Assembly: GCF_013394165.1 (NCBI RefSeq) | Contig: NZ_CP041330.1 | Location: forward strand, 62,001 to 126,000 | Direction of reading: 5' to 3' | Source of the DNA: Pseudoalteromonas sp. Scap06 | GTDB lineage: Bacteria > Pseudomonadota > Gammaproteobacteria > Enterobacterales > Alteromonadaceae | DNA length: 64,000 nt | In this document: positions 15,797 to 25,964 of the stretch, one piece after another | Layout of the letters: the number at the start of each line of letters is the position of its first letter | Numbering within the stretch: position 1 is the stretch's first letter | Notes under the pieces: generated by a model | What the model was told of the DNA's origin: nothing | Seen by the model: the letters and a program-made list of their open reading frames with translations, nothing else | The model's database searches: none | Translations under genes and position numbers: made by a program

Positions 15797-16516
15797 TTAC
15801 TTAAGATGGCGACCACCATCAACAGGTAAAGCACGGCCTGTGATGTAATGGCTGTTTAGTAGTAGGTCGATACTATTGATAATTTCTTGGCATCCAGGTT
15901 CGATACCCATTAATGATTTTTTTAAAGTTTTAGCGCGATACTGCTCATCATCATGTTGATTAAAAATAATTAATGATGGTGCGACGGAATTCACTTTAAT
16001 ATTCGGTGCATATTTAGCACTAAATGATTTGGTTAAGTTATCCAAGGCGGCTTTGCTGGCCGCATAGGCTAAGTGTTTTGGGCTGCCAGTTTCCACTACG
16101 TAATCAGTTAGATGAATAATGTCAGCGGGCTTAGTGTGAGACGCCTGATAATTTAATAGTAAATCTGCACAGCGTAAGTTTACCAAGTACGGTGTTTTTG
16201 CATGAATGCGCATCATACTGTCAAACAGCTGCTCAAACTGAGGGTTGTTAGCTTCACAGTCCCAGCTTGATGCATTATGAATTATCGCGCTTAGTGAGTC
16301 AGTCTGTGCTTTAAGTAATGTAATAAAAGTATTAATACCCTCATCAGAACTAAAGTCAGCATAAAGACAAGTGGCCCCTTTTTGCTCTAGCAAATCTACC
16401 GCTTCATGGCGGGTACGATAAGTAATAATGACCGCTTGCCCTTGGGCTATAAAATGCTGTGCAAGCGCAAGTCCAATACGTTGTCCTGCACCAGTAATCA
16501 AAATAGGGGGGGTCAT
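15797..16516 (-). CDS. folM: Dihydromonapterin reductase (SDR family)
   Basis: 239 residues with the Rossmann motif ITGAGQRIGLALAQHF and NADP-typical YRTRHE after the second strand. The catalytic region has the YAASKAALDNLTKSF motif, and PALPVDGG-like RALPVDGGRHLK ends the protein. The closest match I recognise is FolM, which reduces dihydromonapterin to tetrahydromonapterin. The folM-folE-folX arrangement supports this over a generic 3-oxoacyl reductase. It is the first gene of the cluster. Confidence 0.9.
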   Translation of the reverse strand: MTPPILITGAGQRIGLALAQHFIAQGQAVIITYRTRHEAVDLLEQKGATCLYADFSSDEGINTFITLLKAQTDSLSAIIHNASSWDCEANNPQFEQLFDSMMRIHAKTPYLVNLRCADLLLNYQASHTKPADIIHLTDYVVETGSPKHLAYAASKAALDNLTKSFSAKYAPNIKVNSVAPSLIIFNQHDDEQYRAKTLKKSLMGIEPGCQEIINSIDLLLNSHYITGRALPVDGGRHLK

Positions 16517-16643
16517 AAAATATAAAACTCTCTGTTGGCAAGCGTTAAGGTTAACCGTTAAAATTTAAGCCACTTATTTTCACGCCATTTTTTACGTAAA
16601 ATATAAGCGGCTCGATCAGTTAAATCACACTTATAATATTGAT

Positions 16644-17480
16644 TTAAAAAGCATCGTATATTGTTGGAATAGGCTGGCGCTTATGTTGCGTGCGTTGGTA
16701 AATTGCAATCAGTGTTTGTTCCACATGCTCGGAGACTGGTTTACCTTCTAAAAAGTCATCAATTTCTTCATAGCTTAAGCCTAATGCTTCCTCGTCAGTC
16801 AAACCTGGTCTATCACTTTCTAAATCCGCAGTAGGTGCTTTTTCAACTAACAAAGCAGGTGCACCTAATGCTGTTGCCAATGCTCTAACCTGACGTTTAG
16901 ATAGACCAAACAAAGGGGCTAAATCGCAGGCGCCATCGCCAAACTTAGTATAAAAACCGGTAATGTTTTCGGCGCTATGGTCGGTACCTACAACGAGCCC
17001 TTGGCAAAACCCAGCAATTTCATATTGTGCAATCATGCGTTGGCGTGCTTTCACATTGCCTTTAATAAAGTCTATTTTTTCTTGTGTTGGCAATGGCTTA
17101 TTATTACCAGCTAAAGTTGCCATTGTTTGCTCGTGCAGTGCGTCGGTTGCAGGCTGAATATTAACTGTCATACGGGTGCTGGGCTTAATAAAATCAACCG
17201 CCATTTGTGCTTCGCTTTCATCTGCTTGCACTCCATACGGTAAGCGCACAGCAATAAATTGATACTGTGTATCTTGGTGTTCTTGATTAAGCTCATTAAC
17301 AGCAAGTTGGCATAATCGGCCACAGGTTGATGAGTCTACACCGCCACTAATACCTAGTACCAGTGAAGTTGAGTATGCGGCTTTTAAACGTGCTTTAATA
17401 AAATTTACTCGGCGTTTAATTTCAGCGTTAACATCAATACTAGGCTGAACTTTCATTTCAGCCATAATTTCGGCGCGCAT
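16644..17480 (-). CDS. nadE: Ammonia-dependent NAD+ synthetase
   Basis: 278 residues, close to the E. coli length; the start at 17480 has AAGGAG 8 bases upstream. It adenylates and amidates nicotinic acid adenine dinucleotide with ammonia to form NAD+. The ATP-pyrophosphatase loop is [75 protein letters not shown] and [14 protein letters not shown] are all NadE signatures. No glutaminase domain is present, so it uses free ammonia. It appears monocistronic; no terminator is obvious downstream. Confidence 0.97.
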   Translation of the reverse strand: MRAEIMAEMKVQPSIDVNAEIKRRVNFIKARLKAAYSTSLVLGISGGVDSSTCGRLCQLAVNELNQEHQDTQYQFIAVRLPYGVQADESEAQMAVDFIKPSTRMTVNIQPATDALHEQTMATLAGNNKPLPTQEKIDFIKGNVKARQRMIAQYEIAGFCQGLVVGTDHSAENITGFYTKFGDGACDLAPLFGLSKRQVRALATALGAPALLVEKAPTADLESDRPGLTDEEALGLSYEEIDDFLEGKPVSEHVEQTLIAIYQRTQHKRQPIPTIYDAF

Positions 17481-17553
17481 GGCCCGCTCCTTAAAGTTAA
17501 AAAGTTTTAATGCTCAAAAAAGAATAGCTATTATGTGATTTCAAATTACACAA

Positions 17554-18186
17554 TTAAAGTCCTATATACTCTTTTATTTGTTTAAGTTGAGCTTTTAGCT
17601 CGTTAATTTCAGCGAGTATCTCATTGAGCTCTTGGTTTTTTAACTCGTCTGTAATGGTTTGTGTTGCTGTTGGCTCATCGTTTTCTGCAGAAGGTGCTGT
17701 AAATAAGTGGATATAACGGCTATCACGCTTACCAGGCTCACGGGGCAGCTTTTTAACATGGCTATTTTCAATCAATTGTTCAAGCGATGTTTCAACGTCG
17801 TCAACATTGGTAAAGTCAGCTAAGCGAGCACAACGGGTTTTTAATTCACCGGGTGTTTGAGCTCCCCGCAATAATAATAAACATATAATGGCGCGTTGTT
17901 GTGCGTTAAATTGTAAGTGACTAAATTGTGTATTACAAAAGCGATGGTCGTATTTAGATACACGTCCACTGAGACCTTCATCTTCTGTTACCAAGCGTAA
18001 GTCGATTAATTCGGCAATGGTAGCCTGAACTTGCTGTTGGCTTAATTCGAGCACAGGAGCGCGATTTGATTTTTGATTACAAGCATTCGTTAAGGCATTT
18101 AATGATAGTGGGTAATGTTCAGGCGTTGTTGTTTGCTTTTCCAATAAACAGCCAATAACTCTTTGTTGTTCAACTGATAACTGCAT
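17554..18186 (-). CDS. yceH: YceH/DUF480 family protein (tandem winged-helix)
   Basis: 210 residues. VIGCLLEKQTTTPEHYPLSLNALTNACNQ-type sequence at the N-terminus is the DUF480 signature (split here: LEKQTTTPEHYPLSLN and ACNQKSNR). VSKYDHRF, LLLLRGAQTPGELKTR and VKKLPREPGKRDSRY continue the match to YceH. Structures of the family show two winged helices, suggesting nucleic-acid or protein binding, but no role is fixed. A C-terminal coiled coil (ELNEILAEINELKAQLKQI) is visible. It lies between the hybrid kinase and nadE on the same strand. Confidence 0.92.
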   Translation of the reverse strand: MQLSVEQQRVIGCLLEKQTTTPEHYPLSLNALTNACNQKSNRAPVLELSQQQVQATIAELIDLRLVTEDEGLSGRVSKYDHRFCNTQFSHLQFNAQQRAIICLLLLRGAQTPGELKTRCARLADFTNVDDVETSLEQLIENSHVKKLPREPGKRDSRYIHLFTAPSAENDEPTATQTITDELKNQELNEILAEINELKAQLKQIKEYIGL

Positions 18187-18227
18187 AATATCCCTTACTT
18201 CATCGATTCTATTTTAAGCTTACACTG

Positions 18228-21200
18228 TTATTTAGCGCTAAGCCATTGTTGCAATTTAGCATGCATAGCAGGGCCATCGAGAGGTTTACTTAAATAGTCG
18301 TTCATACCGGCATTTAAACATTTGTCTTTATCTCCGCGCATTGCATTAGCCGTTAGTGCAATAATGGGGATGGTTTGATTCTCTTGACCCGCAAGGCCCT
18401 CTCTAATAGCCATGGTAGCTTGGTATCCATCCATAATAGGCATTTGGCAATCCATTAAAATAAGTTGATAAGTGTTTGCGGTTGCTCGGTTTAATTTGGT
18501 TAGGGCGTCTTTGCCATCTTCTGCAATATCAAAGGTAAGCTCAGCTTGTTTTAATAATGCACAGGCAACCACTTGGTTTACTTTGTTATCTTCTACAAGC
18601 AACACATGGCCTTTCGCTTTTTTTTGTTTATTAATCGCTGGAGGCAGCGCTAACTCTTTAGGTTGTGCTGCCAATGTACTTTTTACCAGCGTGTTATATA
18701 AATCAATAGCAGTGAGAGGTTTAAAAATTAAGGCTGCTTCATTGTTTCCATAAAATAAATTGCTTTTTGAATAGCTCATTGGGGCCATAATCAAAATATG
18801 GCTTTTCACTAAAAAATGTTTCAACTTTTCAGCCAAAGGGTGTGCTACAGGCTCCAAAAAGCTTGTGTCAATAATTGCTACATCCGGTGGCGTTTGTTGA
18901 TGATTACTTATATAAGTTTCAACCTCTTCATAATCACATACTGCACTGACATCTGCGCCCCATAGCATTAATTGCTTCTCGATGATGGTGGCATTCATCT
19001 CGCTATTATCAACAATGAGTATTCGCTTTGCTTGTATATGTTGACAATCTAAATCAAATGCTTGGTCTATCACTGAGGTAATGCTGACTGAAAAAGTAAA
19101 GGTACTGCCTTCATTAGGTGAGCTATTTACACTTACCTCGCCTCCCATGAGTTCGCACAGCTGCTTAACTATTGCCAACCCTAAACCTGTACCGCCATAT
19201 TGGCGGGTTGTTGATGCATCAGCTTGAGTAAAAGAATCAAATAACTGTTTTTGCTTCTCTAAACTAATACCAATGCCGGTATCAATAATCGCACATTCTA
19301 AAGTCGTATCATCGAGAGTTTTTTCAATGGTAGCGGTTACCAGTACTTGTCCGTTTTGAGTAAATTTTACGGCATTGGCAATCAAGTTATTTAAAATTTG
19401 TCGTAATCTATTTGGATCACACACAATCTCACTGGTGCTTACATGCGTAGTATCTAAAATTAATTGGGTGTTATTGCTTTCGGCCTTGAGCGCAAACGAC
19501 TCAATAATCTCGCCTAGTAATTGTGGTAGATTAAATTGAATGCTTTCTATGTCTAACTTACCAGCCTCTATTTTAGAAAAGTCTAAAATATCATTAATAA
19601 TCCCTAATAAAGACTCTGCTGACGATTGGGCAAGCTTTATATGATGACGTTGTTGCTGATCAAGTGAGGTCGCCTGAATGATATTAAGCATACCTAACAC
19701 TCCATTCATCGGGGTGCGAATTTCATGACTCATGCTAGCTAAAAATTCACTTTTAGCGATCACCGCCTGTTCAGCGGCTTCTTTTGCCATTACTAGTTCA
19801 GCTTCGGTTTCTATGCGCTGTTCACTAGAGTGAAGACTTCCTATTAGCGCGCCGATAGCAATTAAAAAACCTTCTTCGTTTTGCGTCCATGATCTAACCG
19901 TTGCTTGTTCTGCGCATACAACACCAATAGAGCCGCTGCCTGCGGGGATCATAACACATAGCATTGCTTTAATAGGTGATGGCTCGAGGTAGCTTTTTGC
20001 TATGGGTGCGAGACAAGCTTGTTGCTGTGCGTCTTGAGCGCTAAAAACGGCTTTGTTTTCTAGGGTGGTAAAAAAGTCAGGGATGTCGTGCTGGCGCCAA
20101 GGCGTATTATTATCACTGTTATTTTGGCTATAACTCGCAATGGGACTAAGTTGAGTTTTGTATTTATCAAACAAGCGAATGCTTACTGTATTCACTTTAA
20201 GTGCACGACACACCGCACGAGTAATAAGCTCTTTTGATTCGCTTAATTTACCTTTTAATATGTGGTCGCTAATAGTTAACGACGCTAAGGTTTCATTAAA
20301 ACGAGCTATTTTTTGATCTTCTATTGCTACCTTTTTACGGGCATCAATATTTTGTAGTGAGCCGAATATTCTGTTACAACGCCCATTTTTATGCTCGGCT
20401 TCACCATGTATGAGTGCCCAAATCACTTCGCCGTTGGCATTAATAACTTCCAGTTCGGCCTCGTAGCTTTCACCATATTTAACCGCCCTGGAAATTAGTT
20501 CAGCCGCCTTATCTCTGCTTTTACCCTCTTTAAAGTAATATAAATCGGATGACCATTTAGGTTGCTCATCTAAAGGGTATTCAAATATCTTTTTGGTCAT
20601 GTCTGACCAAAATACCTGCTTTTTTTCTAAATTAAATGACCATGCGCCCACTTGCGCTAGGTTACTCATGACCTCGAGCATTTTTTCGTTTTCGTGTTCT
20701 CTATTGAGCATTTTTAAAAACAATAAAAACGCAAAAATAAGCAAACTCAAAATAACAATAATAACGATACGTAACGGCCAGATAGACGACGATGCCGGTT
20801 GCCAGCCTGTTTTTGGCACTACATAGAGCTGCCAAGCTCCGCCTTGAAAGTTTAGGTTAAACTCAAGCGGGTTTTGGCTGGTAATTTCAGGGTCACCAAA
20901 GAAAAACTCACCTTGTTTACCTAAGCCATTGCGTCCTTGAATAGCAACGGTGTATTTTTTTTGTAATTCGAAAATTCCAGCGTTGTTATAGACTTTTTCT
21001 ATATCGAGTACCACAGAAAGCAGCCCCCAAAAAGAGTGGTCTTCAGGTAAATAAACTGGCACTCGTGCAATCAAAGCTTCACTGCCTTGAACTAACGTGA
21101 GCGGTCCAGCCATTACAATAGTATTAGTGTCGCGTGCTTTAATAGCATCATCGCGTTGCGCTTTATTTTCTAAAAAATTGAGTCCAATGGCTTTTTCATT

Positions 21201-21566
21201 CCCTTTAAGCGGGTAGGTCATTGTAATGACCATATTAGGTGCAGCACCAATATTACGTAGTTCGTTAGAGGTGTTAAACAGTGGAGCGGCAATTTGCCCA
21301 AAACGTGTTTGGCTTAAATTAGGCTCGGCAGCAACGGCTACAGCCAAGCCTCGTATTAACTGAATATTAGATACCAAAATAGCTTCAAGCTGAGCTCTGT
21401 AGGTACTTACTTGAGAAAGTACTTGTAAACGGTAAGCATCTTTTGCCCGATTATAATTAAGCCGTTCAAGCACTAAGCTTGTTATTGCAATTAAAGTGAT
21501 TGCAAATAAAAAGGTAAGCTTAAAATTATAAATGGATGTGCGTTTACTTTTGCGCTGTTGCCACAT
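18228..21566 (-). CDS. Hybrid sensor histidine kinase (CHASE-PAS-GAF-HisKA-HATPase-REC-REC)
   Basis: 1112 residues. Domains in order: an N-terminal membrane helix ([17 protein letters not shown]), a periplasmic CHASE sensor (about 60-240, with [18 protein letters not shown]), and a second helix ([19 protein letters not shown]). Then come a PAS domain (about 295-410), a GAF domain (about 430-575), a HisKA with His614 ([16 protein letters not shown]), and an ATPase with [17 protein letters not shown] and [13 protein letters not shown]. There are two receivers. The first (about 850-965) is divergent; the second has Asp1039 in [13 protein letters not shown] and a conserved Lys in YLSKPL. No output domain is present, so it probably passes phosphate to an Hpt or regulator elsewhere. 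The ligand is unknown; CHASE domains bind small molecules. The ribosome site is weak. Confidence 0.93.
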   Translation of the reverse strand: MWQQRKSKRTSIYNFKLTFLFAITLIAITSLVLERLNYNRAKDAYRLQVLSQVSTYRAQLEAILVSNIQLIRGLAVAVAAEPNLSQTRFGQIAAPLFNTSNELRNIGAAPNMVITMTYPLKGNEKAIGLNFLENKAQRDDAIKARDTNTIVMAGPLTLVQGSEALIARVPVYLPEDHSFWGLLSVVLDIEKVYNNAGIFELQKKYTVAIQGRNGLGKQGEFFFGDPEITSQNPLEFNLNFQGGAWQLYVVPKTGWQPASSSIWPLRIVIIVILSLLIFAFLLFLKMLNREHENEKMLEVMSNLAQVGAWSFNLEKKQVFWSDMTKKIFEYPLDEQPKWSSDLYYFKEGKSRDKAAELISRAVKYGESYEAELEVINANGEVIWALIHGEAEHKNGRCNRIFGSLQNIDARKKVAIEDQKIARFNETLASLTISDHILKGKLSESKELITRAVCRALKVNTVSIRLFDKYKTQLSPIASYSQNNSDNNTPWRQHDIPDFFTTLENKAVFSAQDAQQQACLAPIAKSYLEPSPIKAMLCVMIPAGSGSIGVVCAEQATVRSWTQNEEGFLIAIGALIGSLHSSEQRIETEAELVMAKEAAEQAVIAKSEFLASMSHEIRTPMNGVLGMLNIIQATSLDQQQRHHIKLAQSSAESLLGIINDILDFSKIEAGKLDIESIQFNLPQLLGEIIESFALKAESNNTQLILDTTHVSTSEIVCDPNRLRQILNNLIANAVKFTQNGQVLVTATIEKTLDDTTLECAIIDTGIGISLEKQKQLFDSFTQADASTTRQYGGTGLGLAIVKQLCELMGGEVSVNSSPNEGSTFTFSVSITSVIDQAFDLDCQHIQAKRILIVDNSEMNATIIEKQLMLWGADVSAVCDYEEVETYISNHQQTPPDVAIIDTSFLEPVAHPLAEKLKHFLVKSHILIMAPMSYSKSNLFYGNNEAALIFKPLTAIDLYNTLVKSTLAAQPKELALPPAINKQKKAKGHVLLVEDNKVNQVVACALLKQAELTFDIAEDGKDALTKLNRATANTYQLILMDCQMPIMDGYQATMAIREGLAGQENQTIPIIALTANAMRGDKDKCLNAGMNDYLSKPLDGPAMHAKLQQWLSAK

Positions 21567-21623
21567 AAGGTGTAATTAAATTGTTAATATAGAAAGCTTA
21601 ACTATAGCTAACTAACACTAGAA

Positions 21624-21652
21624 ACAAAAATGGCGCAGTTAAATATGCGCCA
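21624..21652 (-). terminator. Rho-independent terminator after ycaO
   Basis: On the minus strand TGGCGCA / TGCGCCA pairs around an 8-base loop and is followed by TTTTTGTTTC, 32 bases beyond the ycaO stop. Confidence 0.85.
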
Positions 21653-21683
21653 CTTTCTTTTTAACTATAAACACGTTTAGATA

Positions 21684-23444
21684 TTATGAATCACTAACTT
21701 CGCGTGCCCAATGATGCTGTTTCGCAACATGTAACTTGCGGTAGCCATCCAATAATGCGGCGTGCTTTTTAAAGCCTTCAAGCGATAAACCTGGGAAAGT
21801 TAAGCCGTTAAAGCGTGTACGACCTTCTGCAATCTCAATTGCAAGGGTTACATTATTAGCGCCAAACATCAGTCCTAAGGCGTCTTGGTAGCTTGTATAT
21901 TCACGTTCGTCATCGTATTTAATTTCTAAAATAGCTTTTAAACAACGGAAATGACGCATCGCGTCTTCATTAACTTGGCCGGTATGTAAAATCCAGTCAA
22001 CCCAATCAATCGCTTCTTCGCTGCCTGCGGCTAAGCATAAGTGTGCTTTCAGTTCACCAATACGTAGAGTATGCCAAGGCGTATCGGCATCGGTTGCTAA
22101 GCCAATGAATTCAGCAGCGCGAATAATATCGCTATGACCAGCTTCTTCTAGGTTTTCGTAAATTTCCATCAGTTGCTCAGTGTCATATTGATCAAGTGAT
22201 AAGAAAGTTGCGCGGAATTTAGCGCCTTCGTTGTTATTACGCCAAATAAGCTCATCTACCGGATAAATATCAGACATACCAGGCACTAAAATACGACATG
22301 CATACACATTTAAGTGGGTGTAATCCATGATGTAGATATCATGGCCCATGCTGTGAATTAAATCAGTACAGAAGTTATATTCTTGCTCAGTTGAACCACT
22401 AAAGTCCCAATGTACAAATTCAAAGTCTGCTTCAGAACGGAAAAAGTCATGAGAAATTAAACCGCTTGAATCAATAAAGTGCAGTTCAATGTTTTCAGGT
22501 GTGGCTACTTCGTCGTTGTCAAAAGTGGCAGGTTGAAATACGTCTAGTTGATCTAGGCGACGACCTTGCAGTAGCTCAGTTACCGTACGTTCAAGTGCCA
22601 CTTCAAATGAAGGATGAGCACCAAAAGAGGCAAATACAGAGCCATCTACTGGGTTGATTAGCGTAACACTCATTACAGGGTATTTACCGCCAAGTGAGGC
22701 ATCTGCAATACGTAAGTGGAAGCCATGGCTACGCAACTCTTCACAGGCTTCATGAATTTTAGGGTATTGTTTTACCACATCTTCAGGCACGATTGGTAAG
22801 CTAATACCTTCAGCAATAATGCGATTTTTAATGGCGCGTTCAAATACCTCAGATAACCCCTGTACACGGGCTTCAAATTTAGTATTACCAGCACTCATAC
22901 CATTAGAAACAAAAATATTACCAATCACGTTCACCGGAATATAAATATCTTGGCCGTCGCGCTGGCGGGTATAAGGCACAGTACAAATACCACGTTCAAA
23001 ATTACCAGAATTAAAGTCATAAAGGTGTGAGGCAGTTAATTCACGCTCAGGGTCGAAGTAATCCCATAAGCTTTCATCCATAATCCCTTGTGGTACTTGA
23101 TCTTCTGCTACTTTAAACCACTTTTCGTTCGGGTAATGAGTAAAGTCACCATTGGCAAATTCTTCACCTAAGTAAAAATCAGCAAAAAAGTAGTTACAGC
23201 TTAAACGCTCAAAATATTCACCTAGCGCAGAAGCGATAGAGGCTTTATCAGTAGCACCTTTACCGTTAGTAAACATCACACCACAGTCGCTATCTTTTAT
23301 ATGAACTGAATAACAGTTTGCTACAGGGTTAAGCCATAGCGCTTCTTCAATATTAATATTTAGCGCTTTTAGCTTGTTTTGCATGGTAGAGATAGACGAT
23401 TCTAAATCGCGGTCTTTACCTTTAATAAATGTTTTTTCAGTCAT
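21684..23444 (-). CDS. ycaO: YcaO-type cyclodehydratase-like ATPase
   Basis: The start at ATG 23444 gives 586 residues, exactly the E. coli YcaO length, and aligns MTEKTFIKGKD with its N-terminus; the frame extends upstream to 23474 but is not needed. Near-identical blocks include SVHIKD, FTNGKGATDKASIASALGEY, FERLSCNYFFADF, VSNGMSAGNTKFEARVQGL and SEVFERAIKNRIIAEGIS, which carry the YcaO ATP-binding glutamates. TPR-like helices form the C-terminal third. YcaO proteins phosphorylate amide backbones; E. coli YcaO has been linked to beta-methylthiolation of ribosomal protein S12 with RimO. No RiPP precursor or partner enzyme is adjacent, so the housekeeping role is favoured. Confidence 0.95.
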   Translation of the reverse strand: MTEKTFIKGKDRDLESSISTMQNKLKALNINIEEALWLNPVANCYSVHIKDSDCGVMFTNGKGATDKASIASALGEYFERLSCNYFFADFYLGEEFANGDFTHYPNEKWFKVAEDQVPQGIMDESLWDYFDPERELTASHLYDFNSGNFERGICTVPYTRQRDGQDIYIPVNVIGNIFVSNGMSAGNTKFEARVQGLSEVFERAIKNRIIAEGISLPIVPEDVVKQYPKIHEACEELRSHGFHLRIADASLGGKYPVMSVTLINPVDGSVFASFGAHPSFEVALERTVTELLQGRRLDQLDVFQPATFDNDEVATPENIELHFIDSSGLISHDFFRSEADFEFVHWDFSGSTEQEYNFCTDLIHSMGHDIYIMDYTHLNVYACRILVPGMSDIYPVDELIWRNNNEGAKFRATFLSLDQYDTEQLMEIYENLEEAGHSDIIRAAEFIGLATDADTPWHTLRIGELKAHLCLAAGSEEAIDWVDWILHTGQVNEDAMRHFRCLKAILEIKYDDEREYTSYQDALGLMFGANNVTLAIEIAEGRTRFNGLTFPGLSLEGFKKHAALLDGYRKLHVAKQHHWAREVSDS

Positions 23445-23600
23445 TTTGATCTCAACTAGGTCTGCACAATACATGAACTGTGTATTATCGTGGATTTTGA
23501 TGTTTATTTCACCCTTTACCCGCTTTTCGTAGCGTTTTTAATAGAACGATTATGAATATATGCTAATAATAGTTTATTGAAAAAGCTAAAGGGTATGTTT

Positions 23601-25889
23601 ATGTTTAAAGTAATCAAACGGTTGCTATTAATTGTTGTGGTTTTAGCGCTTGGGGGGACTGCTATTGTATACGGCGTGTTGACTCTAAGTTTACCTACTC
23701 TTGATGGTAAAGGCCGAAGCGATGCGGTAACGCAGCCAGTTAAAGTTGCTCGAGATACGCTTGGCCAAGCTGTTATTACTGCAGTAACTCGCCACGATGC
23801 TGCCTATGGCTTAGGTTATGCTCACGGGCAAGACCGCTTTTTTCAAATGGATTTACTTAGACGTAATGCCGCAGGTGAGCTCAGTGAGCTATTTGGTAAA
23901 GCCGCGCTCGCTCTTGATAAAAAAATGCGCTTTCATCAATTACGTAAACGTAGCCAAACAATTTTAAAAACTCTCCCCCAAGCCGATAAGCAACTACTAA
24001 AAAGCTATGCACAAGGGGTAAACGAAGGACTTGCGCAAGTAGGGTACCCAAGTTTTGAATACCTACTTACAGGGGCTGAGCAACAACCATGGCAAAGCGA
24101 AGATAGTCTGTTAGTTATTTTTAGCATGTATTTAGATTTACAAACCGCTACCTTTGAGCGCGACCAAGCTTTAATTCAAATACAGCAGCAATACGGTGCA
24201 AAAATGGTTGAATTTTTAACCCAACCAAGCCAATACCAAGCAGCATTAGATGGCAGTATTTTAACACCTTATTCTCAAACTATACCTCAGTTACCAACGC
24301 AGCCATTAGCGGCGATTAAAAGCATTACTGCTAATTTAGAAGTAGGCAGTAATAACTGGGCAGTGACCGCAGATCTAACTAATACTCAAGCTGCGATGCT
24401 TTCAGATGATATGCACTTATCAATGGCGGTGCCGGTTATTTGGTATCGAGCGCAGCTTAATTACACTCATAACAATCAAGCGTATCAGGTAACCGGTGTT
24501 TCGTTACCAGGAGCACCTGCCATTGTGGTTGGCAGTAATAATAAAATTGCATGGGGATTTACTAATGGCTATATAGATACAGCCGACTGGGTTGCACTAA
24601 CGGATAGCAGTAAAACATGGCAAGTAAATGAAGTGATTACCTTGGATAATGGCAACGATGAAATCTATCCCTTAACGCTAAGTGAGTATGGCCCTGTTAA
24701 ATACATTAACAATCAGCCTTATGCCCTAAGTTGGGCTGCGCATCAGCCGTATGCCGTTGATATGCAATTGTTACAGCTTGAGCAGGCTGAAACAGTGGAT
24801 GATGCCCTTAATATTGCAAGTAACGTGGGTATTCCGGTACAAAACTTAATGGTGGTAGATAGTCAAGGCAGTGCAGCTTGGAAACACATGGGCGGTATTC
24901 CTGCACGAACAGTACCCAGTGAGTTAGCCATTAATGAAAATGAATATGCAGCAACTTGGCAGCAAAATGAAGTTATTCGCCCGTTTGTTAAAAACCCTGA
25001 GAGTGGGCGTCTATGGACAGGGAATTCACGAGTGGTCTCTGCTGAGGATAATGCACGTTTTGGTAATGGCGGCTATGCCCTAGGTGCTCGTGCGACGCAA
25101 ATACGCGATCGGTTGTTTGAAAAACAGCAGTTTAACGAAGGCGACTTTTACCAATTACAGTTAGACAATCAAGCGCGTTTTTTAACTCCTTGGCATAGCT
25201 TATTACTTGAGCAGTTAAAACAGCAGCCAGAACACTATGCAGATTATATCAATGCACTGGATAACTGGCAGCAATGCGCCTGCTCAACCTCCGTTGGTTA
25301 TACTTTAGTTAAAACGTATCGTGATGAACTAATAAATATTTTATTTAGTAGTATTGAAGCCAGCCTCAATCAGCAGGATGGTACATTAAGTTATGTAAAA
25401 CGCGATTTGGAGCCCGCTGTTTGGCAGTTAATAAAAGCGCAGCCAGCAAGTTGGGTTAACCCGCAATTTACGAATTGGGAGCAGCAATTACAGGCAGCTT
25501 TTGAGCAAACTCTCACGCAGTTAACAGCAAAGTTTGGTAATAACATTCAAAACTGGCAATGGGGTAAAGTAAACGAATTAGCGATTGAACACCCATTTGC
25601 TAAACAAATACCTCTATTGAGTAAGCTACTAAATATGCCTACCGCTCCAGGGTTTGGTGATAGCTATATGCCTGCCGTACAAAAAACCAGTTTTGGCGCA
25701 TCGCAGCGATTTATTGCCCAGCCTGGATATTTAGAAAGTGCCATTTTAACAGTGCCTGGAGGGCAATCAGGGCACCCACTTTCTGAGTTTTATCGAGCCG
25801 GTTTTGATGAATATGTAGAAGGAAAGCACACCCCATTGTTACCGCAAACATTCATGCATCAAATTGAAATAGTGCCTATCAACGACTAG
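23601..25889 (+). CDS. Penicillin acylase-family Ntn-hydrolase (periplasmic amidase/acylase)
   Basis: The start at ATG 23601 is preferred because AAAGGG lies 7 bases upstream; ATG 23595 and an upstream TTG are less well placed. The 762 residues start with a signal anchor (LLLIVVVLALGGTAIVYG). The alpha-chain has AAYGLGYAHGQDRFFQMDLLR, typical of the family. The precursor is expected to cleave before Ser250 in EVGSNNWAV, which becomes the N-terminal nucleophile of the beta-chain. DDMHLSMAVPVIWY, LPGAPAIVVGSNNKIAWGFTNG and PGGQSGHPLSEFY are further family blocks. Such enzymes hydrolyse amides: beta-lactam side chains, acyl-homoserine lactones or other acylated amines. The substrate cannot be read from sequence. 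A metallo-beta-lactamase-fold gene follows 75 bases downstream. Confidence 0.9.
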   Translation: MFKVIKRLLLIVVVLALGGTAIVYGVLTLSLPTLDGKGRSDAVTQPVKVARDTLGQAVITAVTRHDAAYGLGYAHGQDRFFQMDLLRRNAAGELSELFGKAALALDKKMRFHQLRKRSQTILKTLPQADKQLLKSYAQGVNEGLAQVGYPSFEYLLTGAEQQPWQSEDSLLVIFSMYLDLQTATFERDQALIQIQQQYGAKMVEFLTQPSQYQAALDGSILTPYSQTIPQLPTQPLAAIKSITANLEVGSNNWAVTADLTNTQAAMLSDDMHLSMAVPVIWYRAQLNYTHNNQAYQVTGVSLPGAPAIVVGSNNKIAWGFTNGYIDTADWVALTDSSKTWQVNEVITLDNGNDEIYPLTLSEYGPVKYINNQPYALSWAAHQPYAVDMQLLQLEQAETVDDALNIASNVGIPVQNLMVVDSQGSAAWKHMGGIPARTVPSELAINENEYAATWQQNEVIRPFVKNPESGRLWTGNSRVVSAEDNARFGNGGYALGARATQIRDRLFEKQQFNEGDFYQLQLDNQARFLTPWHSLLLEQLKQQPEHYADYINALDNWQQCACSTSVGYTLVKTYRDELINILFSSIEASLNQQDGTLSYVKRDLEPAVWQLIKAQPASWVNPQFTNWEQQLQAAFEQTLTQLTAKFGNNIQNWQWGKVNELAIEHPFAKQIPLLSKLLNMPTAPGFGDSYMPAVQKTSFGASQRFIAQPGYLESAILTVPGGQSGHPLSEFYRAGFDEYVEGKHTPLLPQTFMHQIEIVPIND

Positions 25890-25964
25890 CTTTGGATGCA
25901 GAGTGAGCTAAATAAGTTGCTATCACGTTTTATAACCATGATTATTAATTATAGGGTTACAACA

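Noticed and set aside
21684..23444. A YcaO enzyme of a RiPP (azoline peptide) cluster
   Set aside because: It matches housekeeping E. coli YcaO over its full length and no precursor peptide, E1-like or dehydrogenase gene is adjacent.
23601..25889. A penicillin-inactivating enzyme by name
   Set aside because: The family name is historical; the substrate cannot be read from the sequence, so only the family is called.
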